A DNA stretch of 64,000 bases from Rosa chinensis (GCF_002994745.2 NC_037090.1:13938001-14002000), one strand, 5' to 3'. Counted from the first letter of the stretch, positions 1 to 11,534 are shown. A program made the numbers and translations. Notes: generated by a model not told the origin, from the letters alone.

Positions 1-1
1 C

Positions 2-979
2 GCCAAGAGCAAGAATTTTTCCTCGGAGGACAATATATTCCGGCTGCTGGATATGTACACCGCCATATCGGAAAATTGGCCTGAAATAGACTCCATCTTC
101 TCTTTCGAGTCCACCGCCAGCGTCCGATCCCAAGCGCTCAACTCGCTGATCAAAATCGGCGAGTCGGTCCGGTCATTGCTGTCCGACTTCGAATCGTCAA
201 TTCAAAAGGAATCGTCAAAATCACCAGTCCCCGGCGGCGGAGTTCATTCTCTGACTCTCCGTGTGATGAATTACCTTTCTATGCTCACCGATTACAGCAA
301 CGTCTTGGCTGACATTTTCGTCGACTGCCCTCCGCCGGCGAAGGGTTTGCTGCCGGAGTTCGAAATCCCCCAAGCAGAAGAGTCATCGGCGCCGCCGATC
401 TGCCACCACATCGCTTGGATCGTCCTCATCCTCATCTGCAAGCTCGACGGCAAAGCCAAGCATTACAAGGACGTTTCGCTCTCTTATCTCTTCTTAGCCA
501 ACAATCTCCAACACGTCATCTCGAAAGTCCGGACGTCGAATCTCCAGTACCTTCTCGGCGAGCAGTGGATCACGAAATACGAAGCGAAGGTGAGACAGTT
601 CGCCGTCAACTACGAACGGGTGGCCTGGGGGAAGGTGTTCTCCACCTTGCCGGAAAATCTAACGGAGGAAATACCCCCGGACGAAGCTAGGTTGATTTTC
701 CGGAACTTCAACTTCGCCTTGGACGAAGCTTACAAGAAACAGAAGTCGTGTGTTGTACCGGACGAGAAACTCCGAGAAGAACTCAGAGAGTCGCTGACGA
801 AAGCCCTCGTTTCGGTTTACAAGGAGTTTCACGATACGCACAGGGTTTCGATTGGGAGTGCGAGAAATCTGGCCTTGTATGTCAGATTAACCCCTGAAGA
901 TGTTGCACATTACTTATCGGACTTGTTTTCCGGGACGACGGAATCTGTTAGTTCTTCGTCTCGTCGGCGCTCTGGCTGA
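2..979 (+). CDS. EXO70: EXO70-family exocyst subunit, C-terminal 325 residues (5' end outside window)
   Basis: The frame is open from the window edge to TGA at 979, so the N-terminal half lies upstream. EXO70 proteins are subunits of the exocyst, which tethers secretory vesicles to the plasma membrane through C-terminal phosphoinositide-binding helices. Seen here: the plant EXO70 signature of a WPEID..FSFEST stretch, then SLIKIGE, an IQKESSKSPVPGGGVH stretch and MNYLSMLTDY; later HYKDVSLSYLFLANNL, a GEQWITKYEAKVRQFAVNYERVAWGKV-type helix region and the terminal RLTPEDVAHYLSDLF block. The tail is Ser/Arg-rich (SSSSRRRSG). No intron is seen, which fits the mostly single-exon EXO70 clades of plants (B, C, E, H). 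The closest clade cannot be fixed without an alignment; the text looks most like the H/B side. GC content is well above that of the surrounding DNA, as expected for a host exon. Confidence 0.93.
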   Translation, partial: AKSKNFSSEDNIFRLLDMYTAISENWPEIDSIFSFESTASVRSQALNSLIKIGESVRSLLSDFESSIQKESSKSPVPGGGVHSLTLRVMNYLSMLTDYSNVLADIFVDCPPPAKGLLPEFEIPQAEESSAPPICHHIAWIVLILICKLDGKAKHYKDVSLSYLFLANNLQHVISKVRTSNLQYLLGEQWITKYEAKVRQFAVNYERVAWGKVFSTLPENLTEEIPPDEARLIFRNFNFALDEAYKKQKSCVVPDEKLREELRESLTKALVSVYKEFHDTHRVSIGSARNLALYVRLTPEDVAHYLSDLFSGTTESVSSSSRRRSG

Positions 980-2612
980 TCCATTTCCCGGCGACTTTAA
1001 TCGCCGAGTTTTTTTTTTTCCGATTTACCGGCGGTGTATATATATGTTGTGTGTAGAACATTTTGAATAAGTTAAAATATGTAACGACTTTTTGGAACAT
1101 ACTTCTACTTTGTGCTACACGTAAGATGACCCTATGTTGTTTCTGTAAATTCAATCATTGCTTCATGTTTTCATATTCGAATTTCTCTTGCTTTCACATT
1201 GTTTTCAAAACAATCACACCGTGGATTGTAAATCGGTTTGTCATTTTCATTTCGAAATGTCAACACCAACATTCCCACTTGATGCATGTTCATATCCGAG
1301 GAGCATGAATCTACCCGGATTTGTCATTTTCAATCCGCCAAAAGGTTGTAGAAAGAGAAACTACAAATTCGAACTTAAAATTGGCCTTCCGAGCAAGGTG
1401 ACATCTTCCGTAGAAAATAGTTTCTAACATTAGCTCGCAATATTTGAATGATCAAATATTAAGAGTATAAGTTATATATAACTGTATAGAACCGGCAGTT
1501 AAGAATTTCTCCATTGTTTACTGAGCATGCGGCTCATATTTAAGCATTGGTAGTAATTCAATTTGATGGTGACCCCAAAAGGTTGGTGTCTTCGTTTTTT
1601 TATTTTTTATTTTTATTTTTTGTTAAAAGAAAGGCGAGGATACATCACTTTGAAAGGGAAACTGTAACACATTTGTCAAAGGAGGGTACGGTTGTATAGC
1701 TTTGCCTCGTGTGTGTCTCACTATTTTTTCTTCTTTGGAGAAAAATTATGGTTCTTGGTGGCTGATAGATTTTGTTGAAACCTCAATAATTATTGCCTAA
1801 TTATTGAGAAACTCAATAATTATTGAAATTATGATAAAAACCTCAATAATTATTGAAATTATGATAAGCAATAATTAAGTAGTATCAAAAACTGAAACTA
1901 CTCCAATTATTAAGACCATTTCAAAGACAGAACGGCTGAATCCTGAGAAGAAGAGGAATTATTCTTCATAACTATGGTTGATTGTCCTCACTCTCACTCT
2001 TTGGCGGTCTTAAGTCTCTTAACTCCCAAAGTTTGAAAACTATGACATGCCGGACTTGAAAAATCATACAACTGTAAATGCCAAGTCAACTTTCATTTGT
2101 TTAGGAAAACAAATGCCAAGTCAACTTAGAACTGCTGCACAGATGGTAAAAGTAAAACAGAAGTTTCCAGTCATGATTTGCAAATAGAATCTGTTAGTTC
2201 CGGGGAACTATATAAAAACGAACTATATAAAAAACTTATATAGCAGCATACATTTCCCAATACGATAAGAACTTCCACATGCCTCAATTGACATTGCTGT
2301 AGTTATTGCATCATCATCTCCTTGAATTCAGTTAAATTTCCAAGATTATGTGATCCAATCTTTGACGAACACCAGTTCCATAAATGCATGTTAATACTGT
2401 TTTACTGTCTCAAAAGATTGCTCATGGTTTTTTTTACTAAGAGTAAATAACATTAAGTGCACACCAGTAAATATTCATCTTTGTTATTGAGAAGAACAGG
2501 ATACACACAGGAAAGCCATCAGGTATTCAGGTATAGACTATATAAACACTGAGAATTGAAGATTAAGTAAAACGTAGATATAAAGTTTTAAGGAAAGTCA
2601 GTTTCCTTCAGG
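980..2612. other. Intergenic region between convergent EXO70 and pectate lyase-like genes
   Basis: This AT-rich stretch has no supportable ORF. It must hold the 3' UTRs of both convergent genes. It carries a small tandem repeat at about 1778-1872 (listed separately) and a short direct repeat at about 2078-2125, where a block reading atgccaagtcaactt occurs twice. No RNA gene or recognisable transposon end was seen. Confidence 0.6.
1778..1872. repeat. Short tandem repeat built on the palindrome CAATAATTATTG
   Basis: The unit aacctcaataattattgaa is repeated three to four times with small changes, and each unit contains the self-complementary core CAATAATTATTG. One copy reads out into attatgataa and is duplicated together with it. 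It may be a decayed MITE end or a local slippage product; nothing identifies a family. Confidence 0.6.
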
Positions 2613-5024
2613 TTACTGTGCTACACTTGCCTGATCAGCTGGCCGGGGAATGGACTGCCATCCGGTGCAATGTTGGAGAACATGTTTCAGATCATCCACT
2701 GGAGGTCCTACTGTCCATGTCTGGTAGTGTTGGCTAGGATGAAACATGCAATTTTCACCACCCTCGGTGGCTAATCCTGCTTGAGTTCCAGTTATGAATA
2801 AGTCCCCTTCCGACCTAATGAAGCCAGTCGTTGCCGCCTCCCTGTCCACTGCCTAAAGAAAAGTCACGACAGTCAACAATTTATTCTTGTTATAGGAAAG
2901 TACATTTCAATAGTCATATCTGTTGGAAGAACCTATGTAGTTTCAGTTGCACATACCAATTTAACAACAATATTTCTACTGTCAATAACTAAAGGTTGTT
3001 AAGAACATCTTCATCCTTCATTGAGTCTTGTAGTAGGATAACAGAATAAAAGAATCTCATTGTCTGCGTTCATTTTCAAACAACCCAGACATTCAGGACC
3101 TATCTCAAGAACAAAAGCTGGTTCAGAGAGTTTGAACAAAAATTACTCAAGGGCTTATATACCAATAACCATTTGGACCAAGTTTTCTCTGTGATTACAG
3201 ATAGATTTTCGCATATAATCTGTGGTTATCTTCATATGCCTTAACCATATGCCTATCCTCATTTACTTGTTACTTTGTTAGCCATGATCCTATCCTAATC
3301 AACATGTCCAACATCCATTTAGCCAAGAAAATTTCCCCCATCTAAAATTTTCCAAGTGTTACTTCCAAATTCTCACTTCTTCCCAGTTTGAGGTCAGCCT
3401 GTACTGTTTCCACCAAGCTAATTTTTGTTTAACCTGTTGGAAATAAGTGTTTCCAATGGTTATGAGCTACAGTACATTTTGAAATGCCTCAAGAAGTTAG
3501 TTTATATGAGGATAAACGCTTCTAGTCCTGCATCATGGGAAGAGATGACTTATAGAGTTATATATAGATCATGGAGTGGGATGATTAGAAAGGCTAGGAT
3601 GGGATCAAAAAAGTCAAGCTCCTATAACAAGTGCCCCCATTTATATGGTAATATTACTAATATACAACTCATTTGCATATTAGTTCCAGAACATTTTCTA
3701 AATCTTGATACTACATAAAACTGCAGAATCTATACACGGGAAAGAAAAAAAAAACGAAAAATACAAGTCACACACCTTCAAGACATGTAGTTAGTAACCA
3801 AAAATAAAAAGGGGCATACCTTCTCTGTAAGGTATTTAAACGCTATTTTCTTCTGTCCTGCTTCATATATATTGCATTGAGAGTATATCTGGAGTGAAAA
3901 CATAATAACGAACATGTTACGATCGTATGATAATACGATTAATACTCTTAGAATAGATTTTAGATAATGTCAAATATACATTGCTAATAGCATCTCACCT
4001 GTGATTCTACACTGGCACAAACAGCATATATGCCCCAGTTTCGGGTGTAATTGTTGTATAGATGTACTTTGGCGAATCTAACACGAGGATGCCGCTGTCG
4101 GGTCCCATCAAAGAAACAGTGGTGAATTGTAACCCGGATGCATCTGTCATCTACATGAGAGGGGTCTGCTCCGATTAGCATTGTCTTATCATGCTGCGAG
4201 AAATGACACCTGCGCATTGGCTAAAGACATGAACTTCAAATTCCAGGAGACTAAAAATGGTAATATCCAACATTGGGATTCACCTCACCTCGAAATTGTA
4301 ATATCCGTGCTGCATCTGGTGATATCTATAAGTCCGTCTTCATAATCACGAAGGCTGCACCGGTCTATCCATATGTGCTTAGAGTTTGGTTTTATCTGAA
4401 TACCATCAACATCTGGTCCTCTACCACCTTCAAACTCTAGATTGCATATAATCACATGCTCACATTCCTTCAGCCTCAACCCCTTCCCAGTAAACTTAAT
4501 CCTCTGACCCCGGCCATCAATTGTCTTATGTGACGACACATTCAAGTAAGACGAGAGATGGATAGTGCCCGAAATATCAAAGACAATCCAAAGTGGCTCT
4601 TTCTTTCGACAGGCTTCCCTAAGTGACCCTGGACCATCATCTACAATCACAATGAACACAAACACATCAATGTAAGCTTCCAACACGCATCATATGGTTC
4701 ATCTTTAGAACAAAGATTCCGACTTTATATTTGGCATACAAACTTAGAGCTTCCAAATTCAATGATCAAGTTTACCTCCACAAACTTTGCATAAGAAACC
4801 AAAGCCCAAAACCCAAAACAAACACATTTTACAAATTATTGCAGGAATTGAAACTATGTGTTAAAGAAAACAGAATTAGATTAGAAAACATTACCGGCTA
4901 GAGTAGTAACGTGGTAAAGAGGACCATGGAGGCCGCCGATTGCTAAGCGGCCAAAGCCTTCAGCTTGGGCAGCGAGGGCGCGAAGGGTGGAGTCAACATG
5001 AGAGTAAGGCAAGGACACCGCCAT
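2613..5024 (-). CDS. Pectate lyase-like protein (five exons, 333 residues, no signal peptide)
   Basis: Exons on the minus strand: 5024-4895, 4640-4289, 4209-3999, 3888-3820 and 2852-2613. All introns are GT-AG, and the joined length is 1002 nt, a whole number of codons. It resembles the 'probable pectate lyase 4' group of plant PL1 enzymes, which cleave de-esterified pectin by Ca-dependent beta-elimination. Seen: DDGPGSLR (44-51), WIVFDISGTIHL (61-72), GRGPDVDGIQIKP (116-128), WIDRCSL (134-140), DGLIDITR (145-152), HDKTMLIG (167-174) and RHPRVR (200-205), the last holding the expected catalytic arginine. The start at 5024 (MAVSLPYSHVD) was chosen because this family begins there; the frame is open further up to 5150 but reads low-complexity sequence. 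No signal peptide is visible, which is usual for this subgroup although classical pectate lyases are secreted. Residue 153 is Cys where I expect Gly (DITRGSTD). The last intron is long (967 bp). Confidence 0.9.
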
Positions 5025-5607
5025 GATGGGTTTAGCTGAGCTGGGGATATGTGCTTGCGGATCGGACGGGCCATATTTAAAGGGTGGATTGGGCGTTACG
5101 GGGCGGTTTGCGCCGTTACGGTGTTTGCGGTGGCCGTGGGAGTTGCCCATTTATGGCAATTAAAAACAGAAAAACGTCGCCTTCTGGTGAGAGAGTGGAA
5201 ACTGACTCTGATAAATGCTGTAGAGGAAGAATGGAAGATGGTGACTCATAGTGTGAGTGGATCGATTGTGCCGACATTATCTTCCTCTTTGCGTCGGTTT
5301 TGACCTTTTGATTAAAGGTTGTTTGCTGTCGGAGAGAGTGAAGGGATCGAATGAAAAGCGGACGCGCATTTACCCAATGGGGACACCTCTTCTCCAATCG
5401 GTAAAACTAACGCAGATTTTATTCGAGTAAGTTCACCGCTTCACCCGTTAGATTAATGAGTGAGAGTTATTAGGTTGGATCAGACACTGATAACAATTTT
5501 TTTTATATTTGTTTTCACACGTTGGATCTGGGTGGGTGATCCAAACCCAATGGATGGAGACTAACATAAAAGAAAAGTGAACAATATTTAATCTAGTGAC
5601 CCAATGA
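5025..5607. other. Upstream region of the pectate lyase-like gene
   Basis: This is the probable promoter and 5' UTR of the minus-strand gene. The reading frames seen here on both strands overlap each other and match nothing I know. The last eight bases (5608-5615, CTCTAACC) are the left target-site duplication of the hAT element H1. Confidence 0.5.
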
Positions 5608-5615
5608 CTCTAACC

Positions 5616-5770
5616 TAGGTCTGGGATCGGTTTGGCTCGGCTCGGTAACATGCCTATACCGATACCGATACCGACTTATATAGTCGGCTTGGTTCGGTTC
5701 GGGACATCGGAAACTCAGCTGCCATACCGATTAGGCCCAAATCCAATCGGTTCGGTACAAATCGGTATCA
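5616..5770. repeat. Left subterminal repeat region of H1
   Basis: This region is dense in the motifs GGCTCGG, GGTTCGG and ACCGATACCGATACCG just inside the left TIR. Clustered short motifs near the ends of hAT elements are usual transposase-binding sites (family knowledge); function here is inferred. Confidence 0.7.
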
Positions 5771-6112
5771 CCTGCTTTGAATAGCAAAATTTTCAGAAAC
5801 CTGATAAAATGCAGCATTGTAAATTTGCAAACATCTCTAATTAGTTCTCCAATGAACTTCATGCACATTTCTGTCCAAAATGCAAATCGAAGCAGAACTT
5901 GGAACTACAAGTTAAACCACAGTAGCAAGTTCTGCTTAATATAGAACTTAATATTACATGTTCTAAGCCTATCAGTTTAATATTACATGGAAATGTTCAG
6001 AAACCAGTTAACCACAGTAGCAAACTAGCAATTGAAATAAGTTCATGAAAATATGAAAGAGTCCATCCTTGCAGCATAAACCAAAAAGTCAGAAACTGAT
6101 CACATCAAGGCA

Positions 6113-9100
6113 TCAACTGTTTTCTGAATCACCAGATACCATTTCATCCTTGGAGTCATCTTCACTGAGTTGAACAACTTCATCATTAGTTCCAATACCA
6201 TTCTTTCCCTTAGCTTTTGGAGGAGGACAAGAGGTTGAAGAGGCTGAGGTTACATGATCTACATACCAAAGTACAAAACACAAGAAACTATAGTCAGAAT
6301 GTAAAAAATAAATGCAGAAACTGAAATGTAAAAACTAAAAAGCGAAAACTGAAAACTAAAAAAATAAACACACAAAGTTAAAAATCTGCACCTTTCTCAC
6401 ACTTTTCATAGAACTCATAATCTTTGATGCATGGTTCATCTTCTATGCAGCTAATATCATTCCCCCTCAACCAACTTTGTAGACAAATCAATGCTTCGAC
6501 AGATTTAGGAGTCAATGAACTCCTAAAATTGTCGATTACTCTCCCTCCGGTGCTAAAAGCGGACTCCGATGCAACTGTCGAAACTTGAACAGCCAACACA
6601 TCTTTGGCTATTGCTTGAAGTATAGGGTACTTGGCTCCATTGATCTTCCACCATAACAGAATCGGGAACTCGAACCCTTCCTTCTCATTTGTGAATTCAA
6701 GAGGGTCCAACAAGTATTTGTCTACTTCATGTGAAACCACAGCCACATCAAGCTCAGAAACTACTTTCCTCCAATCATTGATGTAAGATTGTCTTCCTCT
6801 GCTGCCGGTGATTGTTACAGTGCTTTGTGAAGATGAGCTTTCAACCTCTGTTTGACCTCTCTTTTGTGCAGGGGCCTCTTTTGGTGCATACTCTTCATAC
6901 AAGGACATCAACACATCACGTAACTCCGTTGTTTTAGTCCGCACATCTTCCAATTCAAACCCTTCATTTGTCAAAAGATGAGTTACATGCCTTAGCTTGA
7001 ATCTAGGATCAAGGATCAGCCCCATAAACACCAAGGGATTCAAATCCCGAAAGCCACCATAATACTTGATGAATTTGGACCTCATATTTTCTGCCATATC
7101 ACTCAAAACCTTCTGAGTGTCCAAACCTGTTGCAATTTCAGGTTCTATGAAGAGCTTGCTAATCTCCGATTCGATTGACAACACATCATGAAAAGTGGTA
7201 TGGATTGTGGGCCTATTACTTGCACTAACTCTTAGAGTTACTTCATAAAATACCCTAAGAAACTGCACAAACACTTCCGCCTTATCCCATTCATCCTCGG
7301 ATGGAGGCCCCACTCTAGGCCTCTTGCTTTTACTTGGAACCAAATTCCCATCCTCATCATACTCTTCGTCAGGCTCTTTGAAATAGGCTGAAAAGCCGCT
7401 GTCCGGTTGCTCCTCCATCCTTGCAAAGGCTGCTTTGAACTTCAAGGCAGCTTCCAACATTAAGAATGTTGAATTCCACCTCGTGGGAACATCCATAACA
7501 ACCAATCCTCTGCAAGGGATCTGTTCCAGTTCTACACATGCCTTAAAACTATCTAACCTTGTTGGTGAAGACCTAACAAACTTCACCGCATTTCTAATGG
7601 CCAACACTGATCTATTTAGTCTCTTCAACCCACTACCAACAATCAAATTACAAATATGGGCAGTACACCTAACATGCATGTACTTACCCTCTAAGATTGA
7701 TTCTGGTTTTTCTCTTTTGTTAAGTTTGGACCTAACAAACTCAATAGCACACTTATTGGCTGCTGCATTATCTACTGTGATGGTTAAAACCTTGCTAATC
7801 CCCCACTGAAGCAAACATGACTCAATCAAAAGACCTATGGAATTCCCACTATGATTACAAATAGTGCAAAAATTTATTATCCTCTTATGCATTTCCCACT
7901 TATCATCAATAAAGTGTGCAGTTAGCACCATGTAGTTGAAATTTTGAACACTTGTCCAAGTGTCAGTGGTTAGGCAGACCCTATAGTGTGCTAAATCAGT
8001 TTTCAACTTCTTCTTTGTCTTATCATACAATGTAAGAAAATTTTTAACCAAAGTTTTCCTACAAGGGACCTTAAACATTGGCACTGCAACATGACAAAAA
8101 TGCCTAAACCCTTGCTTTTCAACGAAGCTAAAAGGAAGCTCATCAACTACAACCATTTCAACACATGCTTTCATAACTTCAAGAGGATTAAATGCTACCA
8201 TTTTCATAGAATTACCCCTACTTTTATCACCAGCAAGCACTTTCTGATTTTTATCTATCGCTCTCCTTCCGGGATAATACTTACATGATTTGTTTATGTG
8301 CCTAATCATCCCTTGAGTCCCATTTTTGTAGGGATCACAAGCATAGTCTCCTAAAGGACCCTTAGGACAATATATACACGTAGCCCTCCTAAATTCTTCT
8401 ACAATATCTGCTTGACCCTTTACTTTAGTGACTTTTACATCCTTATATTCCTTAAAGTGCTCCCACACCCAACTACGTTTTCTATCAACTCGAGGATTGC
8501 TACTAACCTTGTCAGATGAGGAAGCTGGAGCTCCTCCATCCGTGACATCTTCTTCAGCTCTGTCAGGGATTGAGGGAGAGGTACCAGTTGAAGAAACAAC
8601 TAGACTAGAATCTCCTTCTTTCTGTCCTTGAGCTTTCTTCTTACCGCTTTTAAACTGAAACAAGTAAATTACACAACAGTCAGGTTACTCGATTACACAA
8701 CAGTCAGGTTATTCATATGCAATGCAGCTTATGAAGTTATGAACACGAAAACAGAAATTACAGAGCCTCAATCAATAACTAAGACCATCTTACCATTGTC
8801 AATTTCAAATCAACAGAATCCCAATTTCAAATCAACAGAATCCCTTGAGCTGCAGCCTTGCCTAAGAACAAGTCCTGTTTTTCATCATACGACAATAAGA
8901 ATTTCTAAGTGACGTTGAGATATATAAGATAATATTTATGCACTAGATTCTTGCATAAGCAAAAGTTAACAGCTGAAAAAAGAATCATTTATATATGAAT
9001 GTGTGTTGACTTGCTAACAAGGAGATACAAAAGAGAAAATTCAGTAAAGACACTAGCAACTTGGTGCACATTCAGACTTTTTAAGCCAATTATAACTAAT

Positions 9101-9594
9101 GTTTTATCGACTTGATTTTCATGCAAAGCGGGTACAAAAAATTACCTCATCAAAATCTAGACAAAAAATTGCATATGATTTGGTACTCAATCCCTGACAG
9201 GTTACTCGATTACACAACAGTCAGGTTATTCATATGCAAAGCAGCTTATGAAGTTATGAACACGAAAACAGAAATTACAGAGCCTCAAAGACTTTGGCTT
9301 TTTCTACAAACCATTTGTGACCTTGTGACCCGCAGACAACCACAAATGAGGCATAATCAATAACTAAGACCATCTTATCATTGTCAATTTCAAATCAACA
9401 GAATCCCAATTGCTGCTACACAATCCCAAATTCAAATCAAGCTACACAATCATGCTGCTATTCAAATCAAGCTACACAATATGCATGCTGCTACACAATC
9501 CCAAATTCAAATCAAGCTACACAATCATACTGCTACACAATCATGAAAGCAGAAAAATCTGCGAAAGTGAGAGACTTACTCCCAGTTTTCCCAT
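6113..9594 (-). CDS. hAT transposase with N-terminal BED zinc finger (three exons, about 807 residues)
   Basis: Proposed exons on the minus strand: 9594-9580 (MGKLG, followed by a GTAAGT donor), 8654-6392 (after a ttgtttcag acceptor) and 6258-6113. The total of 2424 nt is a whole number of codons. The large exon alone has no ATG at its start; its apparent first codon is TTG inside the splice acceptor, which is why I add the short first exon. Domains: a BED finger at about residues 62-120 with the CIYCPKG pair and a downstream H..C (RHINKSC); an RNase H-fold core with an Asp in CLTTDTW and another in ITVDNAAANK; and the C-terminal hAT dimerisation region (WWKINGAKYPILQAIAKDVL) ending in the VASESAFSTGGRV block with its conserved Glu. 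The last exon adds an acidic Ser-rich tail. It acts in the nucleus by cut-and-paste at the H1 ends. Exon 1 is the least certain part. Confidence 0.85.
8681..9410. repeat. Direct duplication inside the H1 5' intron
   Basis: The block at about 8681-8822 recurs at about 9198-9410. It begins caggttactcgattacacaa and ends near caatttcaaatcaacagaat. The second copy is interrupted by about 65 bp of other sequence after position 9288. The copies are almost identical, so the duplication is young. It lies wholly within the proposed first intron of the transposase. Confidence 0.8.
9411..9545. repeat. Short tandem repeats in H1 (TGCTACACAATCCCAAATTC type)
   Basis: A unit of roughly 18-36 bp combining tgctacacaat with caaattcaaatcaagctac is repeated several times. 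It lies just downstream of the proposed transposase start, within intron 1. The frames on either strand are not coding. Confidence 0.75.
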
Positions 9595-10084
9595 CGAGGC
9601 TGAGAGTCGGAGGCTTGAAGAACGAGTTGAAGAATCGATTCCTCGATGGAGGCCAGAGAGGGGTGAGAGCCTTCGAATCTTCGAGGAGGGTAGAGAGGAG
9701 TGAGAGAAGATCGACAACTTCCGATCTTCGATGGAGTAGAGGAGTGAGAGAAGAGCGAGAGCCTTCGAGTCTTCGAGTCTTCGATAGAGGAGACTTGGAT
9801 CGAGTAGGTTGAGCTGTTGGATCGAGTAGGTTGAGCTGTTGGATCGAGTAGGTGTGAGACTGTGAGAGTGAGAGGCTGAGAGTCGGAGGAGAGCAGAGAG
9901 GAGTGCGAGGTTGAGACTTGAGAGGCTGGGGCCTGGGAGTCTTCGATGGAGGAGGAGAGAGGCTCGATTTAGGGTTTCAGAATTGGGAGCGAAGTATGGA
10001 GGAGAACTGGAGAAGAGGCTCGAAGTCTCGAACGGCAGAACGCAGAAGAACGCAGTGTTTAGGGTTGAAATCAACGACAAGTCG

Positions 10085-10284
10085 TGCGCTGAGTTTGGAA
10101 CATCGGGTCGGGTCGGTCAAAACGGTATGTATTTGACCCATACCGAGGCCGACCCGTGTTCATGCTATTCGGTTCGGGTCGGGTCGGTATTGTAAGGAAT
10201 TGAAGTTTCAGACCGACCCGATCGGTATCAGGTCGGATCGGTCGGATTCGGTTTCGGTTGTTCGGTAAGCAATTCCCAGGCCTA
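10085..10284. repeat. Right subterminal repeat region of H1
   Basis: Repeated GGGTCGGGTCGG, GACCGACCCG and CGGTTTCGGTTGTTCGG motifs lie just inside the right TIR and mirror the left end. It is the likely transposase-binding region and probably also contains the promoter-distal 5' flank of the minus-strand gene. Confidence 0.7.
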
Positions 10285-10292
10285 CTTTAACC

Positions 10293-10650
10293 TAATGACT
10301 TAACACGTAAACTTGCTCTTAATGATTCTACTAGAATTCTTATAAATAAATATTCTTCAGATTACAAAAAATTATTATTTTAGAGAGATTATTATATTAC
10401 AGATACATGAATAATTTGTTTATTTATTGACTAATGAATATCTATTAATTTAGAAAGAAATTTATGTTGTCTAGCACCGATTTGTCTATTGGCATAAGTC
10501 TCCCTTTTGCAAGTGAGAAGTTGAGAGTTCGACTCACAATAGTTGTTGTATTTGATAAAAAAAAAATTTTGTTTTTCTTAGTTAAATTACATAACTTATT
10601 TAGAAAAAAAATTTACATAACTTAGTCTAGTTTGATTAGTTTAGGACTAA
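10293..10650. other. Short unique stretch between H1 and M1
   Basis: This AT-rich sequence has no ORF. It contains a possible SINE-like remnant (listed separately). It is the only visible host DNA between the hAT insertion and the left TIR of the large MULE. Confidence 0.5.
10489..10570 (+). mobile_element. Possible tRNA-derived SINE remnant
   Basis: A TGGCATAAGTC segment resembling a Pol III A box is followed about 35 bp later by GAGTTCGACTC, resembling a B box. The segment then runs into TTTGATAAAAAAAAAAT, a possible A-rich tail. The order and spacing fit a SINE head, but no family is recognised and no target duplication was found. Confidence 0.35.
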
Positions 10651-11423
10651 ATTCAGTTTGCCCCCTCAAACTTTGGGGCAAACATCAGTTTGGTCCCTGA
10701 TTTTTTTTTTTTTAATCATGACGGTCCATGTTCTTTCATTTTTGGATTAAATACAGTTTAGTCCTTGAACTTTTGCCTGAAAAACACTTCAGTCCATGAT
10801 CTTCTAATTTCACACGTTTATTCTTTGTACTCTCAAATTTTCAACCAATAGGTCCATTCCGTTACTCTCCGTCCAAAAACTCCGTTAAAGTGCTGACGTG
10901 ACCGTCATTCCGCAGGAAAATGTCCATTACACCCTCACTTCCTTTTTCTTTTTTTAATTTATTATTCTCTCTCTCTGTCTCTCTCTCTCTCTCTTCCTGT
11001 TTATCTCTTTTTCTCTCTTGCCTGCAGAAACCTCAGCACAACCCCTCCGTCGATCTCCTCTGCAACATTCCCCTCCTTCTTCAAATAAACAAAAACCCAT
11101 TGTCAAATCTTCTCTCTACCTCGACAACATTCCCTCCATATTAGTCAATTGCTTCACTTGAAATTGTCATGAATAAGCAAATTCTAAATGAACTCGCTTC
11201 AACTCCAAATTAGCAAATTCTAGCTACCACAGTTGCATAGTTTGTGCAGGTTAAACTTACTTATTACATGCCTAAATTCCCTGTAATCGATCAAACACAA
11301 CCAAAATGGACATCTGAATCAATTCTACTATTTCCCATAAAACACAATCCAAAATACAAGTAGCTTGGTTCATCAAGGCATTATCACAAACACCTACCAA
11401 ACAAAAAAACAAAACTCTCCTAA

Positions 11424-11534
11424 TCACTCATCTTCTTCATCACCAGATTCATCGTCTTCCACAACAACACCATCACCTTTAAAATCACAAACTTTCAACC
11501 ACACATCCTTCGAAACCGGCACAACCGACAGCCT
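11424..11534 (-). pseudogene. Captured C-terminal exon fragment, possibly of an EVE-domain (THYN1-like) protein
   Basis: Thirty-seven codons on the minus strand read RLSVVPVSKDVWLKVCD, then a Gly/Val/acidic tail ending DEEDE and a stop. They are preceded by an atctag acceptor-like sequence. The RLSVVPVS block followed by a Trp resembles the end of plant EVE-domain (thymocyte nuclear protein 1-like) proteins. It lies inside the TIRs of M2, so it is most simply an exon picked up by a MULE. There is no start codon and no further domain. The identity is a recollection of the motif, not a match I could test. Confidence 0.45.

Larger units (their letters stand above)
5616..10284 (-). mobile_element. 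H1: complete hAT-superfamily DNA transposon (4669 bp)
   Basis: Both ends are visible. The left TIR is TAGGTCTGGGA (5616-5626); the right end, read inward, is TAGGCCTGGGA (10284-10274). The flanking 8-bp target duplication is CTCTAACC (5608-5615) against CTTTAACC (10285-10292), with one mismatch. An 8-bp TSD and short TIRs are hAT hallmarks. Inside lies one long transposase gene on the minus strand, with subterminal arrays of CGGTTCGG-type motifs at both ends, which in hAT elements usually bind transposase. The intact gene and matched ends suggest a potentially autonomous, fairly recent insertion. Confidence 0.92.

Noticed and set aside
3425..3718. 97-codon ORF on the plus strand
   Set aside because: It falls in intron 4 of the pectate lyase-like gene, in antisense, with no recognisable motif.
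9541..10080. 179-codon minus-strand Ser/Leu-rich ORF
   Set aside because: It is low-complexity read-through of the H1 leader; only its last codons (MGKLG) are used, as the proposed first transposase exon.
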